Source of the DNA: Auricularia sp. M13
Taxonomy: Eukaryota; Basidiomycota; Agaricomycetes; Auriculariales; Auriculariaceae
Assembly (NCBI GenBank): GCA_037042915.1
Contig: CM073194.1
Location: 4,712,001-4,776,000 of the forward strand
Length of the DNA stretch: 64,000 nt
Direction of reading: 5' to 3'
Part shown: positions 42,507-52,765 of the stretch, piece after piece
Numbering within the stretch: position 1 is the stretch's first letter
Layout of the letters: each line of letters starts with the position of its first letter
Program-made: the position numbers and the translations under genes
The notes under the pieces: model-generated
Database searches by the model: none
What the model was told of the DNA's origin: nothing
Seen by the model: only the letters and a program-made list of their open reading frames with translations

Positions 42507-44996
42507 TCAGCTCACCACACTGTGGCTGGCATTTTCAACGGTAAACGCGGTATCCCGACTGCGCTCCGGGGCAGTATCGGCGCGCGGCGTGCGCATGCTC
42601 GCAGCGTCGACGTCGCCGTCTCGCCGCCTGTGAATGTCGTCGCGATCGCCCCTCCGTTCATCGGCCACTACAACGTGCGTATGCTCGTCCTCCTGGCCGG
42701 TGTACCGCGCGTGGTGCAGAGGCAGTCGCAGCGGGTGAGGTATTCGCGAGTGGAAGCGGTCCGGCGAGTCAGAACCGAGTGCGATGCCCCCCTGAGCCAG
42801 TGAATCCGCCGCCGCTGAGTCGACGCTTGGTTCTGAGGGTGTTGAGGTGTATGAAGACGTGACGTCCTGGCCCGCCGCTGGCAGATCATCGATGTCGAAC
42901 GTCTCCTCCTCTTCCTCCTCCTCCGTCCCGTCACCGGATTCGCGCTTACTACTGGGCACAGAATCCTCCTCGACTACCACGAAGCTCTTCTGCCGCTCGC
43001 GCTCGTTCCACCTCAACGTGCGCGAGATGGCGCGGAACCAGTCCGTCGACGGCTTGTCCGAGCACACGGTCGGAAAGGGGTATTTCGACGCCGTCACTTT
43101 GAGATGGTCGCCCTCTGCCAGTGCACACAATGTCAGCTGCGGTATGTATCCAGCAAGACCCTAAACATGAAACAGAGTCGGATACCCTGTTCGGACGTAC
43201 GCTTCAACTCGATGCGGCCGCGCCCATCAAAGCTCGCCCACGCCGAGCTTCGCGAATTGTACGGCACGCATATGCGCAGCTCCATGGTGTCGGGCAGGAG
43301 GATCGGCCGGAAGGAGAGCGTGTGCGGGCAGATGGGCGTGATCAGCATCGCTGGGATTTCAGGGTTCACCAGCGAGCCGCCCGCCGCGAGCTGCCAGTGC
43401 AGGTTTAGAGTTGGAGATTCATATTACAGGGGAAAACTGGAGAAGTACTCACCGAATATGCCGTCGATCCTGTCGGCGTGGCAATGCACAGTCCGTCGGC
43501 TTGCGCTGTGGTCATATGGTGTTCGTCACCTACATATACAGTAGATTGTGACTTGTCAGTCAGTCGAACTGAATGAACCGGCAAGGAAGACAATGTGAGC
43601 CTGGAAGTGCAGCGTACCGAATAGCTCCAGGAGGCTGATGTACGAGCTGAGCCCGCGGTCAACAACGACGTCGTTGAGGACCTCGAAGCTCTCCTCGGGC
43701 CGCGTCGCGTAAGGCCCGATCTCCGTGTCCGTTCCGAGTCCATCGTCGCCGCCTTCGAGCGCCTCCCACCCGCCCTTCTCAAGCGCCCGCCTCAACATCG
43801 CGCCGGCGTCTCCGAGTCCCTTCTTGACTTTGCCCTTGCGCTTTCCGCGGTAGACGGTACACGTGAAGCGCATGCGCAGGTTGACGCGTATGCCCGTCTC
43901 GATGGCCGTCTCCAGCACCGCCCGGTGCTCGCCTACATCCGAGTCGGGACGATTAATTAATCTTCCATCGTAACAGTCCGCAAAGGAGACTAGTGCTCGC
44001 CGAAATTGAAGGTGGCGAGGAAGCCCGGCGAGCCGAACGGCAGCACGGGCGGGACGATGCGCTGGAAGAGCCAGGACGCGAAGAGCACCGTCCCGTCGCC
44101 TCCGAGCTGCCAAATGATGAATGAATGCATGCACTTCAAGACACGAGATGACGGACCGTGACGACAACGTCGAACAGGTGCGGGCTGCCCGTGCACATCT
44201 CGCGCGTCCAGTAGCGCAGTTGGCCTTCGTTGCTGCCAGGCGACTGCCCGTTTCGACCGCTTTCGAACGCAGTGCTAGAGTTGCCTTGCGCTGCGGCGGA
44301 GGCAGGGAGATTGCTCGACGTACGACGCCTGGGCAGGACCGGGCGGAAGAGCTCTGGGTGGTCGCGCGCGATGCCGGCGGCGTCGAAGCGCTTCGAGTGC
44401 CGCAGCTGGGCGTCGACATACCTACACACAACGATACACAGTCAGAATCATACAGTAACTTACCATACTGTGGAGGAAAGGGAACGGAAGGACGTACACG
44501 ACGAGCCCACGACCGGACTCGGACTCGCGTTTGCGCAGCATGAGATACAGCGCGAGCTGGCGGGTCAGCCCGATGAGCCTGTTGTCGCGCGCCTTCGTGA
44601 CGACGAGCACGCTCTGGATGCTCGTGCGGATGCGCGCGCGGCCTTCACAAGTAAGAAAGTGCGAAAACGCTCAGCGCAGGGAGGGGGATCCGCACACGCA
44701 CCGAGCAGCTTGCTCATCGCGCGCACGCCGACGGCGGTCTCCGCCAGCCGGCGCGTGAGATTGTCAGCGGAGTCGTCGTCGTCCGCCGATTCATCAGTTC
44801 CGGGTGCAGTTGGATGCGGGGCGAGCCACGCGTGCACGAAGCACGCGAGCGAGGGGCGGGTGTCGTCTGAGCACTCGACGACACCCGCAAGTTGACGTCG
44901 GAAGCCATCCGCGGCCTGCGCATGCGGAGCGCCCGAGTCGAGGCCATTCTGGCCGGGCGGGGCAGAGGGCGCCGGCTCAGTCGCGCTATCGGGCAT
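42507..44996 (-). CDS. NAD kinase
   Basis: ATP-dependent phosphorylation of NAD(H) to NADP(H). ATG 44996 begins a disordered leader ([12 protein letters not shown]) and [13 protein letters not shown]. The kinase part follows: [37 protein letters not shown], the diagnostic [72 protein letters not shown], and [16 protein letters not shown] with the NAD-contacting TPTGSTAYS. Next are [20 protein letters not shown] and [20 protein letters not shown]. The C-terminal extension is long and disordered, with an acidic run ([16 protein letters not shown]), and ends HSVVS. About eight exons. The extension and the Gly-rich insert ([19 protein letters not shown]) are fungal additions. Probably cytosolic. 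Confidence 0.92.
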
Positions 44997-46585
44997 AGAT
45001 CTAGCTGATGAGCTTTGGAACAGAGGCGCAGCAGCAGCAGCAGGAAAGCAGGTGTGCGGCGGACAGGAAGGGCCGCTGACTCGGAGGATCCAGATTCCAG
45101 AACCTTCTCAAATGCCAGAGTCACAGTGTACAGTAGATAGCGCAAGACGATGCAAAAGTCCTGACTGGAAGCAAGCCGAAATCAATCGGATTCTACGCGA
45201 CAAGAAAGATACGGTAGTTCTGCGACAAGATCCAGAGCCGCGATGATGACAGAACGGCGACAACCTCGGAGCGCGCGCCGCGCGGAGTCCCAACCCGATC
45301 GCGGCTCTGGCTAGCGCTCTCGAATTCTCACATTGCAATGGTGTAGACTTAATCCAGTTGATGCTGACATGCTCAATTAGAAGATCGAGCCATATTTTGG
45401 TGGCTGTCCGGAGCTACTGCTGCTGAGTAGTAGCCCGGAGCGTCCTTCAAGGGTCGTCCCTGATTGGGACCGTGACCTCCCCGCCTGAAACCTTCCTTCC
45501 TTCCTTCCCACCCGGTGTGACTGATTATAAGTACATGGTTGCCGGCCTAGATGCTCACTATTCGCGACTTCCTCGCTCATCCGTCCGTCCCGGCCGCGCC
45601 TACTGTACTATACCAGCAGCACAAGTCGGGTTCTGAAACTTGAAGGGCGTGCTCTACTTATTCTTAGAGTACGAATTATCCTGGTCCATAGGTCCATGTA
45701 GCTTTCGTACTTGATTTCCATGGCCAATCTCGTGTCGGACATGGTCTGCAGATGGGGCGGGGGGTGTCTCGTCTAGGGCCCGGCCCATCTCATTACTCCC
45801 TGCCGATCGAGTTCAGATAAGTACCGCGTATGGATAATGGCTTGCTCGATTACCGGTTGCCCTGTCGCACCGCGGTGTCTGCTACTACTTATATACTATA
45901 TCATCGCGATTGTGCTCAAATAGGGGCCTCCCGACGCACCGTACAGGACATTATATCCCCATCCCCGGCAGCTCGCGCGGTCCACGGGGAGTCAGTATCA
46001 CTATGGCAAGTTCCAAGTCAACTGGGAGCACACGAGCAGATTCGTATTAGCACCCAGGACGTGGACGGGGACGGGGAGCTCGAGTCGTAGAGTCCGATTC
46101 ATGCAGTGACGAGTACCAAGAGTACCTCCCGACAAGCTTAAACTTGAAGACTGGACAGTTCGAATTCTGTGCATAGCGATTGGTAGTACTGCGCACTACA
46201 CCGCGGAATGAGAGAGGCGTAGGCACTTTAGGGCGTGCACGGACTCGGAGAATACTGTATTACGTGTGAAAAACTGGGGTGCGCATCCAACGCAAGGCCG
46301 AAAAGTCTAGAAAAAGTCGCAGCCCGCTTGGAAGCACCGAGACCAGCAAGCAGCGATACAGTAGTATCACCGCGAACGACGGACCGCACAACAGCAGGAC
46401 AGGCAAGAGGTCCCAATCAACGATGAGCGTTGAATTTTACGTGTTGGAAAGAAAGCTTCAGTCGGGATTGGAACTTGGGAGGACGGTGATCGCGGAGGTC
46501 AGAGCATAACTCGTCAATATTCAGCAGAGGCATAAGGACATAGACGCTACGACACTCCCGACCCGGCGCAGTGTCATGCACGTGC
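44997..46585. other. Intergenic, no supported gene
   Basis: 1.6 kb between NADK and RPS6 (same strand). It contains a 13-bp inverted repeat (CCAGAGCCGCGAT at 45231, complement at 45298), a CTTC microsatellite near 45490-45508, and four TACTGTA/TACAGTA heptamers (45129, 45601, 46253, 46357). No coding signal. Confidence 0.5.
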
Positions 46586-47410
46586 TTATGCGGCGACCCT
46601 GGGAAAGAAATATAAGAAACAGCACGACGGAAATGGAGAAGGTGCACGCACTTCTTGTGGCTCGCCTTGGCCGCTGCGACCTTTGCCTTCTTCTCTGCGA
46701 CGCGCTTGGCGATGAGCGCGTCGAACTCGGCCTTCTGCTCCTTCTGGCGCTCGAAGCGGCGGCGGTTGAGCGCGCGGAGGTGGCGGCGGCGCTGGAGGCG
46801 CTCGGGCGTGACGAGGCGCTGGATCTTCGGCGCCTTGGTGTACGGCTTCGCGTCGGGCTTCTTGGCGCTCTTGACCTCGCGGCGGACGACGAACTGGCGG
46901 ACGTCGTCCTCCTTGGTGAGGTTGAAGAAGCGGCGGATCTTCGTCGCGCGCTTCGGGCCGAGGCGCTTCGGGAGCACGTCCTCGGTGAGGCCCGGGATGG
47001 GCGCGTCGCCCTGCTTGACGACGACGAGGCTGAGCGCGGCGATGTCGGGCCCGACGATGCACCCGCGCACGGACTTGCGCTTGCGCTCGCCCGTGCGCCG
47101 CGCGCGGTAGCACGAGTGGCCGTCGGCGAGCAGGAGCCGGACGCGGTGGGGCAGGAGGACGCCCTGCTTCATCGGGAAGCCCTGCTTGTCGTTGCCGCCC
47201 GTGATGCGCAGCACGTAGCCCGCGAACTCGTCGCCCAGCGGCGACGCGTCGACTTCCTGGCTGATTTTTTTCTCGTAGAAGATCCGGCTGCGAGGACGAG
47301 CGTCAGCGGCGTAGAGCGCAGCGAGCAAAGGCAACTCACAAGCGGCGCTCGTCGTCGAGGTCGATGAGCTTCTGCTGGCCGGTCGCGGGGTTGGCGATGT
47401 TGAGCTTCAT
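46586..47410 (-). CDS. RPS6: 40S ribosomal protein S6 (eS6)
   Basis: Structural protein of the small ribosomal subunit. Exon 1 from ATG 47410 encodes [20 protein letters not shown]. After an intron follow [80 protein letters not shown] and [20 protein letters not shown], then the basic C-terminal helix ([12 protein letters not shown]). A last GTGCGT...CAG intron adds a tiny terminal exon coding VAA before TAA at 46586-46588. The usual C-terminal Arg/Ser phosphorylation tail (RRASS-type S6 kinase sites) is not seen; the protein ends SHKKVAA in this model. Divergent from RPS13. Confidence 0.95.
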
Positions 47411-47687
47411 GGCAGACTATGTGCGCCGACCACCGCCGCGAATTTTGTTGGGGTTTAAGAGAGGCGAGGTGAGGAGGAACGGGAGACTTCGGGCAGTCGG
47501 GGCTTGCCGACCGTGGACTGCAAAGCGAAACAGAGTTTGGCCGCGTCGACCGGCACTCTCCGAACCGTCGTAGCTCCTCCTCCTCAAGACACCCCCCGAC
47601 ACTCGCCACCACCCCCCCCAGAAAAAAAAACTGTGCGTAACGGGCAGAGTATATGCGTACCGTCCCGCTGACGCTCCGCAGTCCGCC
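47411..47687. promoter_or_regulatory. Bidirectional promoter RPS6/RPS13
   Basis: Only 277 bp separate the ATGs of two 40S ribosomal protein genes transcribed outward. The region has two GCCGACC elements (about 47426 and 47507), a related GTCGACCGG near 47544, a poly-C tract at about 47605-47620 followed by an A9 tract, and pyrimidine-rich start-site-like stretches near the RPS13 ATG. Shared regulation is expected for the ribosomal regulon. The motif role is an inference. Confidence 0.65.
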
Positions 47688-48340
47688 ATGGGTCGCATGC
47701 ACGCACCAGGAAAGGGTATCTCGTCGTCGGCGCTGCCGTACAAGCGGTCGCCGCCGTCGTGGCTGAAGACGACGCCGGAGGACGTGGTGGAGATGATCAT
47801 CAAGCACGCGCGCAAGGGCCTCACGCCCTCGCAAATCGGCGTCCAGCTGCGCGACTCCCAGGGCATCCCCCAGGTCCGCTTCCTCACCGGCAACAAGATC
47901 CTGCGCATCCTCAAGAGCCACGGTGCGTCCGCTTTCCTTTTGACTTGTGCTCGGCTGCGCTCCGTCGCGGGCTGGTCTATGGGCACGGGCGCGGCGTCCA
48001 CGCGCTGCCCCGTCGCCGTCTGTGCGGGACTGACCCTTCCTTGCCCCGCAATGCAGGCCTCGCGCCCAGCATCCCCGAGGACCTCTGGCACCTCATCAAG
48101 AAGGCCGTCGCCGTCCGCAAGCACCTCGAGGTCAACCGCAAGGACAAGGACTCCAAGGTCCGTTCATTCCTTGCTTCTTTCCTTTTACTCGCTGCACGAC
48201 TGACGCTCGCCTGCTCGTAGTTCCGCCTCATCCTGATCGAGTCCCGCATCCACCGTCTCGCGCGCTACTACAAGACGAAGCAGCAGATCCCGCCGACGTT
48301 CAAGTACGACTCGGCCACCGCCTCCACGCTCGTCGCGTAA
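47688..48340 (+). CDS. RPS13: 40S ribosomal protein S13 (uS15)
   Basis: Structural component of the small subunit, near the platform. Three exons: 47688-47922, 48057-48157 and 48221-48340, giving 151 residues, the normal length. ATG 47688 gives [20 protein letters not shown]. Then come [86 protein letters not shown] and [20 protein letters not shown]. The first intron is 134 nt, unusually long for this window. I looked there for a C/D-box snoRNA and found none. Divergent from RPS6. Confidence 0.96.
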
Positions 48341-49643
48341 AGCGTCCATGTATTGCTCTGGGGTGGTGTCCAACGCAAAATATGATCTAGGCTGATTATG
48401 CTGGTCCATGACTATCTATCTCTCTTCTCCGTCCAGCCCGCCCGTCTGCCTCAAGATTCCAAGCTGCATCCCACCCGGTGTCTGCGGCTGTCACTGCCAC
48501 CGGTCTGCATCGCGTGGCCTCCAAATCCTGTCGTCGCCGCGAGTCTGGTTCTCGGTTTGTGGTCTTGAGCCCGTCAGCTGTGATGCTTCCTTAAGTTCAG
48601 GTGTTGGTCTCCAGAGGCTATTAGCTTTTGTTGGGTGCCTTCCCTCTGCTCGCTCTTGAAACGATTGCAGGCCACGGTATGCGTCTTCGATTGCAACTCT
48701 CCAGTCTCTGTCGCGCCACAGCGTATGTATCACCACACGGCCGGTTTCGTTCCTCTGTCAGGTGTCCGCGACGACCCGCGTTGCCCTTGACGAATCACGA
48801 TAAGTAAAGATACAGCGACTGCTCCGAGCCATCTCTCCCCTAGGCCTGTTCGCCGGTAAGTATCCAGATCACAGCATACTAACCTCTCCGCCGCGTCTAT
48901 GCACCGCGTTTACAGTACAGTGATTCCGCTGAGTCGGAAGAATACAGTACAATGATACGGTGCATATCAACTGTACACCGTGGCTCGGAGGTTTACAGCG
49001 TAAACTTCAATGCCTGTCAGCGGCTGTCAATGGTTCCCCGGACCCATGGCTAAGTATAATAGGGCGATGATCATGCCATGTGGGAGACGTTCAAAATTTT
49101 AGAGTTCGTCCTCTCTCAGGCTTCCGGAGTCTCTTCTCGAGAGCACATGCGTTGCAGGGGCAATTCAGCGTCTTTGTGAATCTGTTAGCCGGTTCAGCGT
49201 TTGGTCAGAGGCTCATTATAATTTGACTGTCGCGGTCCGAGTCGAGCAGTTCCGGCCAAGGCGTTCTCCAAGTTTCAATTCGTCCGGAACCTCCGATCGC
49301 GACTCGCGAGTCTCGGACCGCCGCATTCTGTCACTGGCACGAGTGGGCGACCTGCCAGAGAGTGCGTGTCTAAGCGAGTTGCGTGTACTCTAGCGGCAGC
49401 CAGAGTTAAGTATAATAGTAATAGCCCCGATGCAACAGAGTCACGGTTTTTCCTCCGAGTCCGTGCCCGTGATATCCGACGGCTTGTCTGCCTCCTTTAG
49501 GCCAGATGCAAAGCACTTCGAAGCGCTCTTACTGCACTTCAAGAGCACTCACAGAGCACTCCCGGGGAGCTCAAGCGCGGCATACTACCTCTATGTCATG
49601 CAGCCGTAGCGGAGCTAATACTCTCTGACGTGCGGTGTAGCGG
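48341..49643. other. Gene desert left of the hAT-like MITE
   Basis: 1.3 kb with stops in all frames and no long open frame after about 48740. The dodecamer-like TAAGTATAATAG occurs twice (about 49053 and 49407), and two TACAGTA heptamers lie at 48911 and 48943. No gene seen. Confidence 0.5.
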
Positions 49644-50142
49644 CAAGGGGGCACCGGAAGCAAAATGACGGAACCGGGTCGGTTTACGCTGGGAAGCTGG
49701 CGAGGCCGACCTACCTACCTACCGTGGGAAGATATTCCCATTTTGGGAAGGCCTTCCGCGGAGCCGGAAGCAAACTAGTTCCGACTTCAGTAAAGAAACT
49801 CCTTGTGATCAATGTAAGATAGGTTGAAAAGCTCAAAAGGCACTCTAAACTAGTATACTTTGTTGCAATACAACATCTTTCATTAGTTTTCAGTGTACTC
49901 TACCCACTCCAGCTCATGGAAAGGGCCTGGATGTGGTTCAGACAGCCGGGACTGACGTATAGACCTGTTTTGAGGCTCTCTTTCAGGAAAAATAGTGCAG
50001 AAAGGTGCATTTTGATGAAAAAATTCGTCCAGAGCGGCTCGGTAAGCCGAGTATATGGGACTCCAGTTACGTTCGCAGCCCTCCGGGCTGCGACCTACCT
50101 ACCTAGGTTTGGTTCCGGGATTTTGATCCCGGTGCCCCCTTG
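49644..50142. mobile_element. hAT-like MITE with 8-bp target duplication (499 bp)
   Basis: Terminal inverted repeats of about 32 bp begin CAAGGGGGCACCGG at the left and read the same from the right end on the other strand; the next bases (CAAAAT, then CGGAACC) also match. The element is flanked on both sides by the identical octamer TGTAGCGG (49636-49643 and 50143-50150). An 8-bp duplication with CA(A)GGG-type ends is the hallmark of the hAT superfamily. The interior has no transposase-like frame, so the copy is non-autonomous. Just inside the ends, the tract GACCTACCTACCTA occurs in direct, not inverted, orientation (49708 and 50092). The perfect target duplication and well-matched ends suggest a young insertion. 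Confidence 0.85.
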
Positions 50143-50840
50143 TGTAGCGGTTCATAGCGGACTATGACGCAGCAGAAACGGGGGGGGGGGGTCGCGATGG
50201 CCGCTATGCCCTCTATCAGAGCTACTGAGCCAGAGACAGCGTCCCCTGGTTTTTACAGAAGTCGCCCTCTCGCCCGCAAGCTGATCATGAGTCTGAAGTT
50301 ATAATATCCTCTTAATCTCAGATACTGGCACCGATTTGCCGCTGCCTAGATCATCTACGAGGAATGGACCGTGCGGCGTGAGGTCGACAACCATTGAATT
50401 CAAATGGAACAGATTAAAGCGCGACGACGACGACTGCAACCACAAACTATTATTATTAATCACCTGAAGCCGAACTCAGCGCCATTCTCCTGACAGTGTT
50501 CCGCTACCGTTTTGCAGTTGAAGTGTGCGGACGACGGCGGGAAGAGGTCGGAGATTCCGTCGTGCCGCTGTCAGTGGGGGGAGGTGGGACTTCGATGAAG
50601 GGGTCGAAAATGCCGCCTCCACTGTGCTGCTGGGAACCTTCCTCATTGGAACTGTGCACGGGAACCGCAGGGTGTGGAAAATATCATGAGGCTAATACTT
50701 TAGTCTGAACCCAGAGGCAAAGGTGTCAATTATGACTTATGGGCCTCTGTCTGTGTACACAGTCGCGGTATCGACGAAAATGAGATACACTTCAAGGATA
50801 CATTAGGTATTTCATTGTCCCAGTGTGAGAGAGGAAGGGT
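50143..50840. other. Intergenic, no supported gene
   Basis: About 700 bp right of the MITE, including an 11-G homopolymer near 50181. A short plus-strand frame (50496-50708) lacks any recognisable feature. The last part is the 3' flank of the duplicated secreted gene. Confidence 0.45.
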
Positions 50841-51746
50841 TTATTCCGGGTTGAAAGGAGGCAGAGGGGAAACAGTGTAATCCCCGAACCAGACCCTGAA
50901 AAAAAAAGTCAATTCAAGCAGAGGCAGAGGACCAATGAAATGTGCGTACTTGAGGTCCTGCATACCAGAAGAAACCTGGCGGCCGGCACCGAAGAGGATA
51001 CGGTGCCCAAGAGGGTCGACAACGCCCTTCGGGTAGAGAGTCTTCGTGACACCGACGCTGAAGAGCTGCTTGCCGCCGTCGACGAATTTAGCGGTGACCA
51101 GGGCGACAAAGACCTTGTCAGAATCGACCGTCGCGCCGTTCACGCCGAGCTTGTAGGTGACCTCGATCGTCTTGCCGACCGCGTCCTTGAGCGAGTACGA
51201 CGTGGGGAACGCCTCCGTCTTGTCCTGGTTGACGGCGGCGACGTACAAGAACGTGCCAGATGTCTCCTCGCCGGTGAACTGGCGCGCGCGGATGTCGAGC
51301 GCCTTGATGCCGACGCTGGGATGCAGGTTGCGCAGGCCGGTGAACGTCACGACGTTGGCGAGGCCGACGGGCACCTTGGTGTACGCCGAGCTGATGTGGA
51401 AGCGCAGCTTGTGCGTGACGACGCCCGAGGCGTTGTAGAACGGCTCGGAGAGCAGGTCCGCGCGCTGGTGCGTGCCGACGCCGCCGACGATGTACGGCTT
51501 GTAGTCCGCCGTCTCCAACATCTTCTTGCGCTCGCCCGACAGCTCCGCGGCGTAGCAGTAGGTGATCTTCGCCGTCGAGCTGCAGCCCTGCCGCGACATG
51601 AAGGCCGAGGTGTGGTACGTCGCGCTGAAGTCGTCCGCGTAGCCGTTGACGGTCCCGCGCGAGCCGTTGTTGTACAGGTTGTACTGCAGCTTCGGCGCGG
51701 CGCTGGCGAGTGTCGCGAGGGCTAGGAGGGCAAGAGGAGCGTGCAT
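50841..51746 (-). CDS. Secreted protein of unknown function (duplicate 2)
   Basis: Near-identical copy of 39833-40738. ATG 51746 begins a signal peptide (MHAPLALLALATLASAA), then PKLQYNLYNNGSRGTVNG and the same body; differences are conservative (for example NLHPSVGIKALD versus NFNPKVGIKALD). The 54-nt terminal intron (GTACGC...CAG, phase 2) has no in-frame stop here, so an unspliced read-through would add 18 residues (YAHFIGPLPLLELTFFFR). Splicing restores the paralog's VWFGDYTVSPLPPFNPE. Codon use is more GC-rich than in duplicate 1. Function unknown; secreted. It lies 1 kb from a sugar-porter gene transcribed the same way. Confidence 0.85.
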   Translation of the reverse strand: MHAPLALLALATLASAAPKLQYNLYNNGSRGTVNGYADDFSATYHTSAFMSRQGCSSTAKITYCYAAELSGERKKMLETADYKPYIVGGVGTHQRADLLSEPFYNASGVVTHKLRFHISSAYTKVPVGLANVVTFTGLRNLHPSVGIKALDIRARQFTGEETSGTFLYVAAVNQDKTEAFPTSYSLKDAVGKTIEVTYKLGVNGATVDSDKVFVALVTAKFVDGGKQLFSVGVTKTLYPKGVVDPLGHRILFGAGRQVSSGMQDLKYAHFIGPLPLLELTFFFRVWFGDYTVSPLPPFNPE

Positions 51747-52027
51747 GTTGAGTGTGAGTGAGTGCTGCTGTGAGGGCATTGACCAGGAAGTATCCCAGTA
51801 TTTAGGCAGTTGCGGAGGATCGACGAAGGTCGATCACACTGGCCGGATGTCGGATGCCGACACGTCTCACAGCGGATGAGTCCCTGAGTCCGCCCGTCGG
51901 CCAGTATGGTGACCGCAGTTCGGGTCCGAGTGAAAATGTCACGGAAACGAGATCATAGAGTCAAAACTCTGGAATGTTCCTGGGATGCCCACGCTCGCAC
52001 AGGATGGCAAGTCTGTCGAAAGTCGGG

Positions 52028-52149
52028 GTAGTCTCCTTAAAGCAGGCCACTACTTACAGCGCGTCCTTGAACCGGCGAGCGGGCGGACGTAGTCTCCTTA
52101 AAGCAGGCCACTACTTACAGCGCGTCCTTGAACCGGCGAGCGGGCGGAC
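52028..52149. repeat. Perfect 61-bp tandem duplication
   Basis: Two head-to-tail copies of the same 61-bp unit (52028-52088 and 52089-52149), beginning GTAGTCTCCTTAAAGCAGG and ending GCGAGCGGGCGGAC, with no mismatch between them. It lies in the 1-kb gap between duplicate 2 and the sugar porter. Perfect identity suggests a very recent slippage or unequal-exchange event, or an assembly artefact. Confidence 0.92.
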
Positions 52150-52765
52150 GCGCTGTCGGGGCAGAACACAGCAAGAGCGCGCTACTGCCACGCGCGCCAG
52201 CGCTGGGACATGTAGAAGCCGTATGCAATGAAAGAGGGGCACGGTGACGTGCAAATGAGCTCAAAATCATGGATGAAGCCGAATCTCGATGAACAGAAGG
52301 GGAAAGGCGTTGAAAGGCGGAGTCTTGAATAAGCATCCGCCTCTTTCTCCCGCGCCACCGCCATCCACCAGAACGGCGTGGAACAGCAAGAATCCATGAG
52401 AATTGAGTGCTTTTGTTCTTGAAAGTCCCAAATGCAATGCTGCTACATTTTTATTTTTATTTTACTTTACGCCGATTGTGGGCGAAAACTCGGGCCTGTC
52501 ACGATACGTGCTCTCGTACCACTCATCTTTTCCGCCTGCATCTGCTGTGCTCGTAGCCCTCACATGTTTGTTCTTATTTGAATCTGTGGCTTTTCACGCA
52601 TCCTTCACCGCCTTTCGTTGTCATTTGTGAAAAATTTCTCTTCCGAACCAGCGTTCCTTGGAGATATGGACATTATTGAAAAACATGCTAGTTATGATAC
52701 ACTAACTTCGTGTGCTAGACTTTTCGTTCCATCAAACTGTTTCCTAATCGTACGGTCGTACTCTC

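Noticed and set aside
47923-48056. snoRNA in the long RPS13 intron
   Set aside because: Ribosomal protein introns host snoRNAs in other eukaryotes, but no C box (TGATGA) with a matching D box (CTGA) is present in proper spacing.
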